Source of the DNA: an uncultured bacterium
Lineage (GTDB): Bacteria; Actinomycetota; Coriobacteriia; Coriobacteriales; Coriobacteriaceae
Length of the DNA: 50,731 bases
Assembly: GCA_905215755.1 (NCBI GenBank)
Contig: CAJMRE010000010.1
Location: forward strand, 1 to 50,731
Direction of reading: 5' to 3'
Below the pieces are notes generated by a model. That model worked only from the letters and a program-made list of their open reading frames with translations, had not been told where the DNA came from and searched no databases. Below are positions 25,142 to 33,591 of this stretch, one piece after another (the first letter of the stretch is position 1; each line of letters opens with the position of its first letter). A program made the translations under genes and the position numbers.

Positions 25142-25291
25142 ATGCGTACTCTAGTTACTCTTGCGTGCACTGAGTGCAAGCGCCGCAACTATACGACCAC
25201 CAAGAACAAGTCGACCATGCCTGATCGTATGGAGATCAAGAAGTATTGCCCCTGGTGCCGTCACCACACGCTGCACAAAGAGACTCGCTAG
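25142..25291 (+). CDS. rpmG: 50S ribosomal protein L33
   Basis: A 49-aa ribosomal protein of the large subunit. The four-cysteine zinc-ribbon form is intact: CTECKRRNY near residue 9 and CPWCRHHTLHKETR at the end. The gene is short and sits directly upstream of tRNA-Trp, secE and nusG, the standard order in many Gram-positive bacteria. The ATG follows AAAGGTTCAGGATAC. Confidence 0.96.
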   Translation: MRTLVTLACTECKRRNYTTTKNKSTMPDRMEIKKYCPWCRHHTLHKETR

Positions 25292-25304
25292 TCTCTAGTC
25301 ACAT

Positions 25305-25377
25305 ACGCCAGTAGTTCAATTGGTAGAGCATCGGTCTCCAAAACCGAGTGTTGAGGGTTCGAGTCCTTCCTGGCGTG
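25305..25377 (+). tRNA. tRNA-Trp (anticodon CCA)
   Basis: Acceptor ACGCCAG/CTGGCGT, anticodon stem TCGGT/ACCGA with loop CTCCAAA, discriminator G and an encoded CCA (25378-25380). It lies between rpmG and secE. Confidence 0.96.
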
Positions 25378-25389
25378 CCAGTCATTATT

Positions 25390-25420
25390 CCGTAAGCTCC
25401 CACTTGGGGGCTTACGGTTT
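25390..25420 (+). terminator. Hairpin after tRNA-Trp, possible partial terminator
   Basis: CCGTAAGCTCCCA (25390-25402) pairs with TGGGGGCTTACGG (25405-25417) with one imperfect pair. Only a short T run follows, so some read-through into secE is plausible. Confidence 0.6.
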
Positions 25421-25456
25421 ACTCATGTATAAGCGCATTGCGCGGAGGTAACCCAA

Positions 25457-25795
25457 ATGGCCAACAAGAAGAACAAGAAGAAGGCTCAGCAGCCGGCACC
25501 TGCCAACAGCGCTGCCGCCAACTCCAAGGTTGAGGCCAAGAAGGCCGTTGCCAAGAAGAACGAGAAGGCTGCGAAGTCCAAGAAGAACGAGAAGCCTGGT
25601 TTCTTCGCCCGCACCAAGAAGTATTTCGCTTCGGTCAAGTCCGAGATGAAGCGTGTCACGTGGCCCGATAAGAAGGAGCTCGTGAACTACTCGGTCGTCG
25701 TTTGCGCTTCTCTGGTCGTCATCGGCGTCGTCATCGCTCTGCTCGATGCTGGCTTTGGCGAGGCTCTTGCTCTGTTCTCTGGATTGAGGGGCTAA
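25457..25795 (+). CDS. secE: Preprotein translocase subunit SecE
   Basis: A 112-aa component of the SecYEG channel. Residues 1-48 are a very Lys/Ala/Asn-rich cytoplasmic extension. The conserved amphipathic segment FFARTKKYFASVKSEMKRVT then W-P follows, and a single membrane helix (about residues 75-100) ends the protein, typical of the short Gram-positive SecE. The ATG follows GGAGGTAACCCAA. It lies three bases before nusG. Confidence 0.95.
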   Translation: MANKKNKKKAQQPAPANSAAANSKVEAKKAVAKKNEKAAKSKKNEKPGFFARTKKYFASVKSEMKRVTWPDKKELVNYSVVVCASLVVIGVVIALLDAGFGEALALFSGLRG

Positions 25796-25798
25796 ACC

Positions 25799-26335
25799 AT
25801 GTCTAAGCGTTGGTACGTCGTTCACACTTACTCTGGATACGAGAACCGCGTTAAGTCCGATCTCGAGCATCGCATCGAGACTATGGGCATGCAGGACCGT
25901 ATCTTTGATATCGAGATTCCTATGGAGCGCGTCACCGAGATTAAAGAGGGTGGCAAGCGCGAGACCAAGGATTCCAAGATCTTCCCGGGTTATGTCCTGG
26001 TCCGCATGGAGATGGATGACGATGCTTGGACGTGCGTTCGTAACACGCCTGGCGTCACCGGTTTCCTGGGCGGCAACGGCAAGCCCGCTCCGCTTTCCCG
26101 CGACGAGTACAACAAGATGACTCGTCGTCCCGGTAAGGGCGATTCGCCCAAGCGTACGTCGGTCGATATTGAGGTCGGCACGTCCGTCCGCGTCACCGAT
26201 GGCCCGCTTACTGACTTTGATGGCAAAGTCTCCGAGGTTAACACCGAGGCTGGCAAGCTCAAGGTCACGCTGATGATCTTTGGCCGCGAGACGCCTGTCG
26301 AGCTCGACTTTAACCAGGTCGCTGTCATCGCTTAA
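25799..26335 (+). CDS. nusG: Transcription termination/antitermination factor NusG
   Basis: A 178-aa transcription elongation factor that binds RNA polymerase and couples it to Rho or the ribosome. The NGN domain starts RWYVVHTYSGYENRVKSDLE. The C-terminal KOW domain contains VRVTDGPLTDFDGKVSEVN, followed by the usual basic-hydrophobic end. It is cotranscribed with secE. Confidence 0.97.
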   Translation: MSKRWYVVHTYSGYENRVKSDLEHRIETMGMQDRIFDIEIPMERVTEIKEGGKRETKDSKIFPGYVLVRMEMDDDAWTCVRNTPGVTGFLGGNGKPAPLSRDEYNKMTRRPGKGDSPKRTSVDIEVGTSVRVTDGPLTDFDGKVSEVNTEAGKLKVTLMIFGRETPVELDFNQVAVIA

Positions 26336-26455
26336 GTTTTCGTCCGTTCGCGCGAGCGTGCTTCTTCTGTGACTGCTCATCTCAGGAGTGCTTCTAACAC
26401 GTGCGTGCTTACGATATAGCAAGTACTTCACACTCGTGATTCGAAAGGAATGACC

Positions 26456-26884
26456 ATGGCTGAGAAGAAGGTTGCCAACGTCATTAAGCTCCAGATTCCT
26501 GCTGGTGCAGCTAACCCCGCTCCTCCCGTCGGCCCCGCCCTGGGCGCTGCTGGCGTGAACATCATGCAGTTCTGCCAGGCCTTTAACGCCGAGACGCAGG
26601 ACAAGAAGGGCGACATCATCCCCGTTGAGATCTCTGTCTACGAGGATAAGTCCTTCTCCTTCATCACCAAGACCCCGCCGGCGGCTCACCTCATCAAGAA
26701 GGAGCTGAACCTTAAGTCTGGTTCCGCTAAGCCCCAGGCCGACAAGGTTGGTCAGCTCTCCCAGGAGCAGCTCACCAAGATCGCCGAGATCAAGATGCCG
26801 GACCTCAATGCCAACGACATTGACGCCGCCAAGAAGATTATCGCCGGTACCGCCCGTTCCATGGGCGTCACCATCGCTGAGTAG
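26456..26884 (+). CDS. rplK: 50S ribosomal protein L11
   Basis: A 142-aa large-subunit protein of the GTPase-associated centre. The proline-rich N-terminal signature KLQIPAGAANPAPPVGPALG and the C-terminal rRNA-binding end (ARSMGVTIAE) are complete. Two ATGs lie six bases apart; the second (26456, MAEKKVANVIK) has the better distance to GAAAGGA and matches family starts. The 120-base gap after nusG has no clear terminator, so it may be cotranscribed. Confidence 0.97.
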   Translation: MAEKKVANVIKLQIPAGAANPAPPVGPALGAAGVNIMQFCQAFNAETQDKKGDIIPVEISVYEDKSFSFITKTPPAAHLIKKELNLKSGSAKPQADKVGQLSQEQLTKIAEIKMPDLNANDIDAAKKIIAGTARSMGVTIAE

Positions 26885-26958
26885 CGATTTCTTATGGTAA
26901 CGACGGGTGCTCCGACCGGGGCACCCGTTAAATGTGTGCAATAGGGCACACGATACGA

Positions 26959-26988
26959 TGTGGGAGGGCTCACGCCCGTTTAACCACA
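26959..26988 (+). promoter_or_regulatory. Putative L1-binding leader upstream of rplA
   Basis: TGTGG (26959-26963) pairs with CCACA (26984-26988), enclosing an asymmetric internal loop (GAG opposite GTTTAA) and an inner GGGC/GCCC stem. This is the shape of the L1-binding site on 23S rRNA and of known L1 autoregulatory mRNA sites. It ends two bases before the rplA ribosome-binding site, so L1 binding would block translation. This is inferred from shape. Confidence 0.6.
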
Positions 26989-27001
26989 GGAGGTAATGCA
27001 C

Positions 27002-27709
27002 ATGGCTAAGCATGGTAAGAGCTATAACGCCGCTGCCGAGAAGATCGACCGCGCCACGCTCTACACCCCCCTTCAGGCTGCCAAGCTCATTAAGGAGCTC
27101 GACACCGCCAAGTTCGACGAGACTGTCGAGGCCCACTTCCGTCTGGGTATCGATACTCGTAAGGCTGACCAGAACATCCGTGGTTCCATCTCCCTGCCCC
27201 ACGGCACCGGCAAGACCGTTCGTGTTGCCGTCTTCGCCGAGGGCGAGAAGGCCCGCGAGGCTGAGGCTGCCGGCGCCGACATCATCGGTTCCGACGAGCT
27301 CGTCGCCCAGATTCAGAAGGGCGAGATCAACTTCGACGCCGCTATCGCTACGCCGAACATGATGGCCAAGGTTGGCCGCATCGGTAAGATCCTTGGTCCC
27401 CGTGGCCTCATGCCGAACCCCAAGCTCGGCACCGTGACCATGGACGTCGCCAAGATGGTCTCCGAGCTCAAGGCTGGCCGCGTTGAGTACCGCGCCGACC
27501 GCTACGGCATCTGCCACGTGCCCCTGGGCAAGAAGTCCTTCTCTGAGCAGCAGCTCGTCGAGAACTACGCTGCCCTGTACACCGAGATCCTGCGCGTCAA
27601 GCCCTCTTCTGCTAAGGGCAAGTACGTCAAGTCCATCTCCGTGTCTTCCACCATGGGCCCTGGCGTCAAGGTCGATCCCGCTGTCCAGCGTGACTTCCTG
27701 GCTGAGTAA
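27002..27709 (+). CDS. rplA: 50S ribosomal protein L1
   Basis: A 235-aa protein of the L1 stalk and usually a translational repressor of its own operon. The family signature is visible in IGKILGPRGLMPNPKLGTVT (about residues 124-143), and the full length matches the family. The ATG at 27002 follows AGGAGG. In most bacteria rplJ and rplL come next; here a strong terminator follows and rplJ is about 22 kb away. Confidence 0.97.
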   Translation: MAKHGKSYNAAAEKIDRATLYTPLQAAKLIKELDTAKFDETVEAHFRLGIDTRKADQNIRGSISLPHGTGKTVRVAVFAEGEKAREAEAAGADIIGSDELVAQIQKGEINFDAAIATPNMMAKVGRIGKILGPRGLMPNPKLGTVTMDVAKMVSELKAGRVEYRADRYGICHVPLGKKSFSEQQLVENYAALYTEILRVKPSSAKGKYVKSISVSSTMGPGVKVDPAVQRDFLAE

Positions 27710-27747
27710 CTGCTAGTTACTGCCTGAGCAAAGCAAGCATTGCTAAA

Positions 27748-27784
27748 GAAACCCGGTTCTGTCTCGTACAGGACCGGGTTTCTT
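27748..27784 (+). terminator. Intrinsic terminator of rplA
   Basis: GAAACCCGGTTCTGT pairs with ACAGGACCGGGTTTC across a five-base loop with one mismatch, followed by a short T-containing tail. It ends the ribosomal block on this side. Confidence 0.9.
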
Positions 27785-27800
27785 GCTATCGCGTCAAAAG

Positions 27801-27833
27801 CACCATAAAGGGGACAGTGTCCCCTTTATGGTG
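27801..27833. repeat. Palindromic element, CCTGTCCC family (copy 2, perfect palindrome)
   Basis: CACCATAAAGGGGACA (27801-27816) and its exact complement (27818-27833) flank a single G. It ends one base before the stop codon of the minus-strand phosphoesterase gene and is a 3'-end hairpin for it. TGTCCCCTTT matches the family core. Confidence 0.8.
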
Positions 27834-27834
27834 G

Positions 27835-28545
27835 TTACCAGGGTGTTCTGGCTGTTGAAGACTCGATGGCTTCGTGGCGTTTGAGCTCGCGGCGCATGGT
27901 TTGTGAGTTGAGCCAAGCTGCTTGCCAGCCGCGGATGGGGTAGTGCGTCTGGTCGAGCTCAAACTGCGTATAGCCGCAGGCGTTGATGATCGTCGTTCCA
28001 CACACATGCTGCCGCTCGCGCTGAAAATCGTAGCTGTAGCTTTGGTGTACATGACCATGCACCATGTAGTCGGCTCCCCAGGACTCAAGCGCCGTGTTAA
28101 AGCACTCAAACCCTCGATGCGGTAGATCGTCCAGATCACCCATACCGGCGGCGGGCGCATGGGTAAGCAGAATGTCGCACCCGCCGACCATCCTAACCTT
28201 ACGCGACAGCTTACGCATACGCTTGGACATCTCGCGTTCGGTGTACATGTTGGCGCCGTCGCGATAACGCATGGACCCGCCAAGGCCCGCAATGCGAATC
28301 CCTCGGTACGTGTACACGCTGTCTTCTACGCAGATACATCCGCCCGGTGCATGACGTGCGTAGCGGTCATCGTGATTGCCACGCACGTAGATGAGCGGTT
28401 TGTTGATGACCGTAACCAAAAACTCAAGATAGTCCGGGTCCAGATCGCCGGCGGACAAAATCAGGTCGACGTCCTCAAAGCGTTCCTTGCGAAAGCACTC
28501 CCAAAGGCATCGTTCTTCGGTATCGGCTATGGCAAGGATTTTCAT
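27835..28545 (-). CDS. Calcineurin-like metallophosphoesterase
   Basis: A 236-aa cytosolic metal-dependent phosphoesterase. Motifs in order are ILAIADTEE (residues 3-11), AGDLDPDYLEFLV, VRGNHDDRY, LLTHAP and HGHVHQS. The first metal motif has Glu where many relatives have His (Asp-Thr-Glu), a variant I believe is tolerated in a subgroup. The substrate is unknown. The ATG overlaps the stop of the upstream ParB-BMP gene by four bases, so the pair is translationally coupled and may share a pathway. Confidence 0.85.
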   Translation of the reverse strand: MKILAIADTEERCLWECFRKERFEDVDLILSAGDLDPDYLEFLVTVINKPLIYVRGNHDDRYARHAPGGCICVEDSVYTYRGIRIAGLGGSMRYRDGANMYTEREMSKRMRKLSRKVRMVGGCDILLTHAPAAGMGDLDDLPHRGFECFNTALESWGADYMVHGHVHQSYSYDFQRERQHVCGTTIINACGYTQFELDQTHYPIRGWQAAWLNSQTMRRELKRHEAIESSTARTPW

Positions 28546-30458
28546 AGGGCAGGGACTTTCGGCTCATCGTCGAGCTGCGGAATGGTGCCTACCACGTTAT
28601 CCGCCAGCCAATTCATCTCGACAATCTGCGTGCTCGGCAGCGGAGGGAAGCCTTCGATCTGTACCACGCCGTTCTGGCTGTGGAGCTCGCCGCCAAAGGG
28701 GTTGATGGATCCCTCAACAATGCCGTTGCGGAGCAACTGCACGAGTTTGCGCGTCTGGTAGGGTAGGCCCGGAGCGTAACGGATGTCGATAACGCCAGAG
28801 CTCATGCCGTACCAGTAGTTGACGGCGCGCACTTGGTTGTCATCGCTGGTCTCGTCCCACGTGCCGTGCAGAAGGCTGCGAACGATGAGCTCGTAGTAAC
28901 GGCCCCAGTTCCATACCGGCATGGCGATGCCGGAAACCTTGCCATCGACCAGGCGGTGGAGTCCGTAGGCCGTAGGGTCTTCGAGCGACTTTGACATGTC
29001 AGCGCCGGTCATGACGCTCACGCCTTCGCGGCACATGGCCTCGGCAAGACCGCCGGCGGGTACATCGCCCCAGGTGAGGATAATTTGCGCGCGGGGGTCG
29101 AGCAGCGAGGCACCGATGGCAAAGGCATTGATCTCGCTGAGCGCGCCGGATGCGAAGACCGACGCGTGGTAGCCGATGCGATGGTTGTCCGCCATGCTGG
29201 CGGCAAGGGCGCCCAGGAGGAACTTGGCCTCGTACATCTTGCCAAAGTACGAACGGACGCTTTGGTGGGGAAGGCCGATAGAGCAGTTGAGGAATCGCAC
29301 CTGAGGATACTCGACGGCAGCTCTGAGCGTGTATTCCATTAGGCGGTGCGAAGTCGAGAAGATAACGTTCACCCCGTGCTTAACGGCGGTCTCTACGGCG
29401 GCATAAAACACGTCCGGATCGTGACAGTCCTCGAACGCCTCGGTGCGCACGATACCGTCAAAGTGCTCATCGAGATACTGACGTCCTTGGTCGTGCAGAC
29501 TGTCCCAGCTCGACGCCGCACAGGGGAACTCATGGATAAAGGCGATACGCAGGGGGTTGGCCGCCGAATAGACAGTCTTGCCCATAAAGAAGTTGAGCAC
29601 GCCGGAGGTGGACTTGGCGGGCGACTCCTCCTCATCGACGCTCGGCGCTTCGACAAGATCGACCTTGTCCTCGTCATTTTTGCCGGCAATGACCAGCTCG
29701 CGCCAAATCTTGCACAGGCGGTTTACGACGATATCCGTCGGCGTATCCAGCAGGCGGTCCTGGTTGTACACATTGAGGTAGACGAGCATGGCGTCGGCGG
29801 GCGTAATGTCCAGGTGGTCGCCGCCTGCGCGAAGGTAGGCGCGCTTAAAGAGCAGGAAGGTGTGGCGCAGGTAGTCGACCTTTTTCTGCGGCCATTTTTC
29901 GATAAGGTTCTGACCGAGCATCTTGGCGAGCGTCTCGTAGCTTCCCTCACGCGAGAACTCGATCTCGTATAGGGGGCAGACACGCCAAAACGCGCAGAAT
30001 TCACCGTACAGGCGGCTTTCGACGGAATCCCATGTGCCGGGGTAGAGACGGGTGACCCTGGCCGAAACCGTTGGAGCGTCCAGGAATTTGAGGACACTGA
30101 CGCGTTTGTTGCCTTCCTGGACATAGAACCGATGCATGAACTCGGTGACGATGATGGGGTCGCGATAGCCCTCGGTTACCTGGATGTCGTAGAGGTTGGA
30201 CCACTTGCGGGCGAACTCGGTGTTAAACGGCAGCAGGGGCATAAAGTTGCATGAAAAGGCGGACTGACGGCCTTTGGTGACCGTGCCGACGACCATTTCG
30301 AGCGGAATATCCTGCAGGCCGACGCTCACTCGCTGACCTAAGGGGAGCTGAGCAACCAAGCTATCGAGGTCCGTAAGGTATGGATGCTCGCTTTGGCTAA
30401 TGGCGCGACGGCGTCCCTGCTCGCCGCGCTTGCGTGCTTGACGATAGGCCTCTTCCAT
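28542..30458 (-). CDS. Cytoplasmic fusion of a ParB-like domain with a BMP/Med ligand-binding domain
   Basis: A 638-aa protein without a signal peptide or lipobox. Residues about 48-130 resemble a ParB/sulfiredoxin-type domain, with YVQEGNKRVSVLKF at 112-125. A helical middle (130-260) and an acidic linker (DEEESPAK) follow. From about residue 300 it is a BMP-family binding domain (PLRIAFIHEF, then RTEAFEDCHDPDVFYAAVE). Normal BMP proteins are secreted lipoproteins that bind nucleosides; this one must act inside the cell, so a sensor role is more likely than transport. It is followed by an overlapping phosphoesterase gene. The domain calls are from motif reading and the function is unknown. 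Confidence 0.7.
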   Translation of the reverse strand: MEEAYRQARKRGEQGRRRAISQSEHPYLTDLDSLVAQLPLGQRVSVGLQDIPLEMVVGTVTKGRQSAFSCNFMPLLPFNTEFARKWSNLYDIQVTEGYRDPIIVTEFMHRFYVQEGNKRVSVLKFLDAPTVSARVTRLYPGTWDSVESRLYGEFCAFWRVCPLYEIEFSREGSYETLAKMLGQNLIEKWPQKKVDYLRHTFLLFKRAYLRAGGDHLDITPADAMLVYLNVYNQDRLLDTPTDIVVNRLCKIWRELVIAGKNDEDKVDLVEAPSVDEEESPAKSTSGVLNFFMGKTVYSAANPLRIAFIHEFPCAASSWDSLHDQGRQYLDEHFDGIVRTEAFEDCHDPDVFYAAVETAVKHGVNVIFSTSHRLMEYTLRAAVEYPQVRFLNCSIGLPHQSVRSYFGKMYEAKFLLGALAASMADNHRIGYHASVFASGALSEINAFAIGASLLDPRAQIILTWGDVPAGGLAEAMCREGVSVMTGADMSKSLEDPTAYGLHRLVDGKVSGIAMPVWNWGRYYELIVRSLLHGTWDETSDDNQVRAVNYWYGMSSGVIDIRYAPGLPYQTRKLVQLLRNGIVEGSINPFGGELHSQNGVVQIEGFPPLPSTQIVEMNWLADNVVGTIPQLDDEPKVPAL

Positions 30459-30514
30459 GGTGTCTACTCCCTTAGTCGTTTAAACAACGATATGAACCAT
30501 GGTACCACGAATGA

Positions 30515-30553
30515 AAACCACTACAAAGATGCCTGTCCCCTTTGCGGTGGTTT
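30515..30553. repeat. Palindromic element, CCTGTCCC family (copy 3)
   Basis: AAACCACTACAAAG (30515-30528) pairs with CTTTGCGGTGGTTT (30540-30553) with one wobble and one mismatch; the loop carries GCCTGTCC. The right arm overlaps the mscS stop codon at 30552-30554. Confidence 0.8.
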
Positions 30554-31319
30554 AGGCGATGATGGGGGCGATGGCGCGGATGCAGGCGTCGGCTGCCGTG
30601 AAAGTAGTGCTGTCGTCGCTGACGATAAAGATGATCTTTCCTTTGATGCCAAAGTCGCCGATTTCGCTAAAGAGTACGTAGGGCTCCTTGTCAAAGCCCG
30701 AGATGGGCGAGACGGCCGTTTTGGTTGCGCTCGTGAGCTCGTCTGCCAGCACGTCAAGGGAAGCCCACTTAGACGTGTCCTTTACGGCAACGGGCACGGC
30801 CACGCGCCCAAAGGGCATCAAATGCACGAGCGTGTTCTTGGAGATGTTGGAATTGGGCACAATGATGGTCTGTCCACAGGCATCCTCAATCGTTGTATGG
30901 CGCCAAGTGATGTCTTGGACAACGCCGGATACGCCGCCGACCTCGATATTGTCGCCGGGTTTGATGATGCCCATAAAGGTCACCTGCATGCCGCCGATAA
31001 GGTTTGACAGCGTGTCCTGAAAGCCGAGCGAAATGGCGATGCCGCCGACGCCAAGAGCGGCAACGAGGGCGTTTGCGTTAATGCCAAAGCAGTTGTCGAG
31101 GATAAAGCTGCCGCCGATCATCCAGATGACGGCGCGCGCGATGTTGATGAAGATACTCGATGCCGGAAGCGGGTTATCGTCTCGGTTAAGCAGATGGTTC
31201 AGGGTCTTGGATACGACCTTGGCGGCGACGGCGGTGCCTATCGCCAAGATGACGGCCCAGATGATGTTGTGGACCCACCGTTGCTCAAAGAAATGAAGAA
31301 TCGGCTCAAACAATTCCAT
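30552..31319 (-). CDS. mscS: Small-conductance mechanosensitive channel, MscS family
   Basis: A 255-aa membrane channel that opens on osmotic down-shock. Three N-terminal helices include the pore-lining TM3 (ANALVAALGVGGIAISLGFQ), followed by the beta domain signature GIIKPGDNIEVGGVSGVVQD and PNSNISKNTLVH. I start at the ATG at 31319 (MELFEPILHFF), ten bases after AGGAGG; the upstream in-frame ATGs have no such site. It is a minimal MscS without extra domains. Confidence 0.92.
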   Translation of the reverse strand: MELFEPILHFFEQRWVHNIIWAVILAIGTAVAAKVVSKTLNHLLNRDDNPLPASSIFINIARAVIWMIGGSFILDNCFGINANALVAALGVGGIAISLGFQDTLSNLIGGMQVTFMGIIKPGDNIEVGGVSGVVQDITWRHTTIEDACGQTIIVPNSNISKNTLVHLMPFGRVAVPVAVKDTSKWASLDVLADELTSATKTAVSPISGFDKEPYVLFSEIGDFGIKGKIIFIVSDDSTTFTAADACIRAIAPIIA

Positions 31320-31363
31320 GTAGGGAAAACCTCCTAATGATCGTCCAACCATGATACCCACCA

Positions 31364-31396
31364 AGAAGCCCGTCCGATCACATCGGACGGGCTTCT
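31364..31396 (-). terminator. Terminator between the nucleotidase and mscS
   Basis: AGAAGCCCGTCCGAT (31364-31378) and ATCGGACGGGCTTCT (31382-31396) pair perfectly with a three-base loop. The T run on the minus strand is short. Confidence 0.75.
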
Positions 31397-31447
31397 GTGC
31401 TCGATATAAGGTTTACGCGGCGGGGCTGTAAGGCCCGGCGGTGTAGC

Positions 31448-33472
31448 TTAGCGTCGACGCTTCCAGATAATGCCGAGCATGATGACGATGATGCCGCCGA
31501 TAAGGCACGCGCCAACTACTGCCAGCGTGCGGTCTCCCGTTGCGGCAAGCTTACCGGTCGTCTTCTTGGTGATGACCTTCGTGGTCGCCGTGTCCGTCTT
31601 AGACGAGGGCTTAGGCGTCGGGGCCGGTGAGGGCGTGGGGTCCACGGCTGCGGAGCCGAAGCCGATGGTGCCGGCGAGCCCGGCCATCTTGCTCTCCCAG
31701 CCGTTCTGCCCGATCAGCGCCCTTAGCGCTGACTCGCAGGTACCCCACTCGGTGTGCTTGGTGGCGTTTGCGAAGGTGGGGAAGTCGGTCGTGTTGGTAA
31801 TGATGTAGTTGTTGGTGGCGACGGTATAGGTCTTGGTGGGATCGAACGTGCTGCCGTCTTTGGTGAGTGTGGCACTCACAATGCGCTTGCCTTCGGGCTG
31901 CGTCCAATCAATCGTCACGTTGATGCCGCCAAAGGAGAGAACGCTGCCAGAGTCATCGCGCCACTTGTACTTGTTTTGCGCCTCCTGCTCGGTGTGACCG
32001 GCCGCCACATAAGCCTGCTGAAGCTCGTAGCTGTCGTTGCAATCGTCGCTGATTTGTAGCGAGTGCTCGAGCGCTGCGAGGAAGTCCGCGCCGGTCATGG
32101 TCCAGGTCTCCACGGTGTTGCCGTAGGGCGAGATGGCGATGACGTTGCCGGCGGTCACGTTGCCCGCCGCGATGCCGCCGCGGATGCCGCCAGCGTTTTC
32201 GATAGCGAAGTCCGCGCCCGTCAGGGCAAGATAGGAGCCGCAAATCACGTGGCCGATGGTCTGGGCCTTGGTGGTGTCGCCCTCCTTGCTGGGGCGGAAA
32301 TCGGTGGTGCGCACCATTTCCCAACCATGCGTGCCTGCGGCGTCCTCGCCGTAGAAATAGTTGGTGGTGGATGTGCCGAGCACCTTGTTCGATTCGTTTT
32401 CAAAGTCCTCGTCGAGCGGCTTGATCTTGTTGCGGACGGCTTCAAGGCGGCTTTGGTAGTCGGAGCCCTTGTCGGGGTCTGCCAAAAGGTCGTTGACGTT
32501 CTTGGCGGTGTAGAGCTTCTCGTCGCTACCGTCTGCAGGGACCGTGACCGTGTCATCGTCGGTCGTCTCGGTGTCATTCGTGTTGTACTTGTACGGAATG
32601 GAAAGCAGCCCCACCTCGGCAAAGGCGCTGCCTGCCTCGACAACGTGGATCGTCTTGCCGTCGGCTCCCGTCACCTTCTCGTTAAGGTTGATGTGCTCGT
32701 GGCCTGCGATAAGGGCATCGACGCCACGGAGTCGCGTGGCAAAGGTCTTGGCGTCGAGCGTGTGCGCGATACACACAACAACATCGCAGCCCTCCTTGCG
32801 CAGCTGCTCTGCCTCGGTATTGATGGCGTTCGCGGCACTCGAGAAGCTGGTGCCCGCGACCAGGTCCGCGCGCAGCGAGGAACCTAGCGACTCATCCATG
32901 GCTCCGACGACGCCGACCTTGATTTTGTAGTCGAATGTGGAGTGATCCTCGGTATCCTCCCAGGTGCGATCGAGCGTCTTCGTGATGCTCGAGCTCCATA
33001 CGCCGCTCGTGGACTTCGCGTTCGCGCAGAGCATGGCGAAGGGCGTGCCGGTGGTGCTGTAGCCGGTCATGGTGCGGAGTTTGTCTGCGCCGTAGCTCCA
33101 GTCGTGGTTGCCCGGCGTGGTCGCGTCGTAGCCGTCTACATAGAAGGTGTCCATGAGCTCGGCGATGCTCTTGCCCTCGCTCATGGTGGCGAAGGACTGC
33201 CCGTGGAAGGTGTCGCCCGCATCGAGCAAAAGATCGGGGGCGCTGTTTTGGGCGCTATAGAGAACCGCCAGCCCATCAAAGCCCACAGTGCCGGTGCCCT
33301 TGCTTGCGTTGTAGCTGTACTTGTAGCTGCCGTGGATGTCGTTGGTGTGCATGACGGCCACGGAGCCGTCAATGGCGGCGGGCAGGTTCCCCGCGAAAGC
33401 GAGGCTTGGGATGCCTGCGAGCGCGCCGGCAAACAACGCGGCGGCCAACGCAAAGCGGGGGAGTCTTTTCAT
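31448..33472 (-). CDS. Secreted, wall-anchored 5'-nucleotidase / cyclic phosphodiesterase (UshA-like)
   Basis: A 674-aa exported nucleotidase that should release phosphate and nucleosides from extracellular nucleotides. The signal peptide covers residues 1-27 (LAGIPSLAFA at its end). The metallophosphoesterase domain has MHTNDIHG, TPGNHDWSYG and LIAGHEHINL. The C-terminal substrate-binding domain includes ENAGGIRGGI and SPYGNTVETW. The end has a sortase-type signal: LAATG at 642-646, a hydrophobic helix and a KRRR tail. LAxTG is the motif attributed to class E sortases of high-GC Gram-positives. No sortase gene is in the window. Confidence 0.9.
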   Translation of the reverse strand: MKRLPRFALAAALFAGALAGIPSLAFAGNLPAAIDGSVAVMHTNDIHGSYKYSYNASKGTGTVGFDGLAVLYSAQNSAPDLLLDAGDTFHGQSFATMSEGKSIAELMDTFYVDGYDATTPGNHDWSYGADKLRTMTGYSTTGTPFAMLCANAKSTSGVWSSSITKTLDRTWEDTEDHSTFDYKIKVGVVGAMDESLGSSLRADLVAGTSFSSAANAINTEAEQLRKEGCDVVVCIAHTLDAKTFATRLRGVDALIAGHEHINLNEKVTGADGKTIHVVEAGSAFAEVGLLSIPYKYNTNDTETTDDDTVTVPADGSDEKLYTAKNVNDLLADPDKGSDYQSRLEAVRNKIKPLDEDFENESNKVLGTSTTNYFYGEDAAGTHGWEMVRTTDFRPSKEGDTTKAQTIGHVICGSYLALTGADFAIENAGGIRGGIAAGNVTAGNVIAISPYGNTVETWTMTGADFLAALEHSLQISDDCNDSYELQQAYVAAGHTEQEAQNKYKWRDDSGSVLSFGGINVTIDWTQPEGKRIVSATLTKDGSTFDPTKTYTVATNNYIITNTTDFPTFANATKHTEWGTCESALRALIGQNGWESKMAGLAGTIGFGSAAVDPTPSPAPTPKPSSKTDTATTKVITKKTTGKLAATGDRTLAVVGACLIGGIIVIMLGIIWKRRR

Positions 33473-33536
33473 GGCAGTTTCCTTAGTCCTTAGCCAGAAT
33501 GTCTGGTTGAATATCGGATTATCGACATAATATGCG

Positions 33537-33576
33537 AAAACCGCCGCAAGGGCCTCTGTCCCTTTGCGGCGGTTTT
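33537..33576. repeat. Palindromic element, CCTGTCCC family (copy 4)
   Basis: AAAACCGCCGCAAGGG (33537-33552) pairs with 33560-33576 with one bulged T; the loop is CCTCTGT. With flanking A and T runs it can terminate transcription on either strand. Confidence 0.8.
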
Positions 33577-33591
33577 GGCGTTTGCGCAGAT

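Noticed and set aside
25412..27517. A 701-codon open frame antisense to secE, nusG, rplK and rplA
   Set aside because: It spans four certain genes plus intergenic sequence, as expected from codon bias alone.
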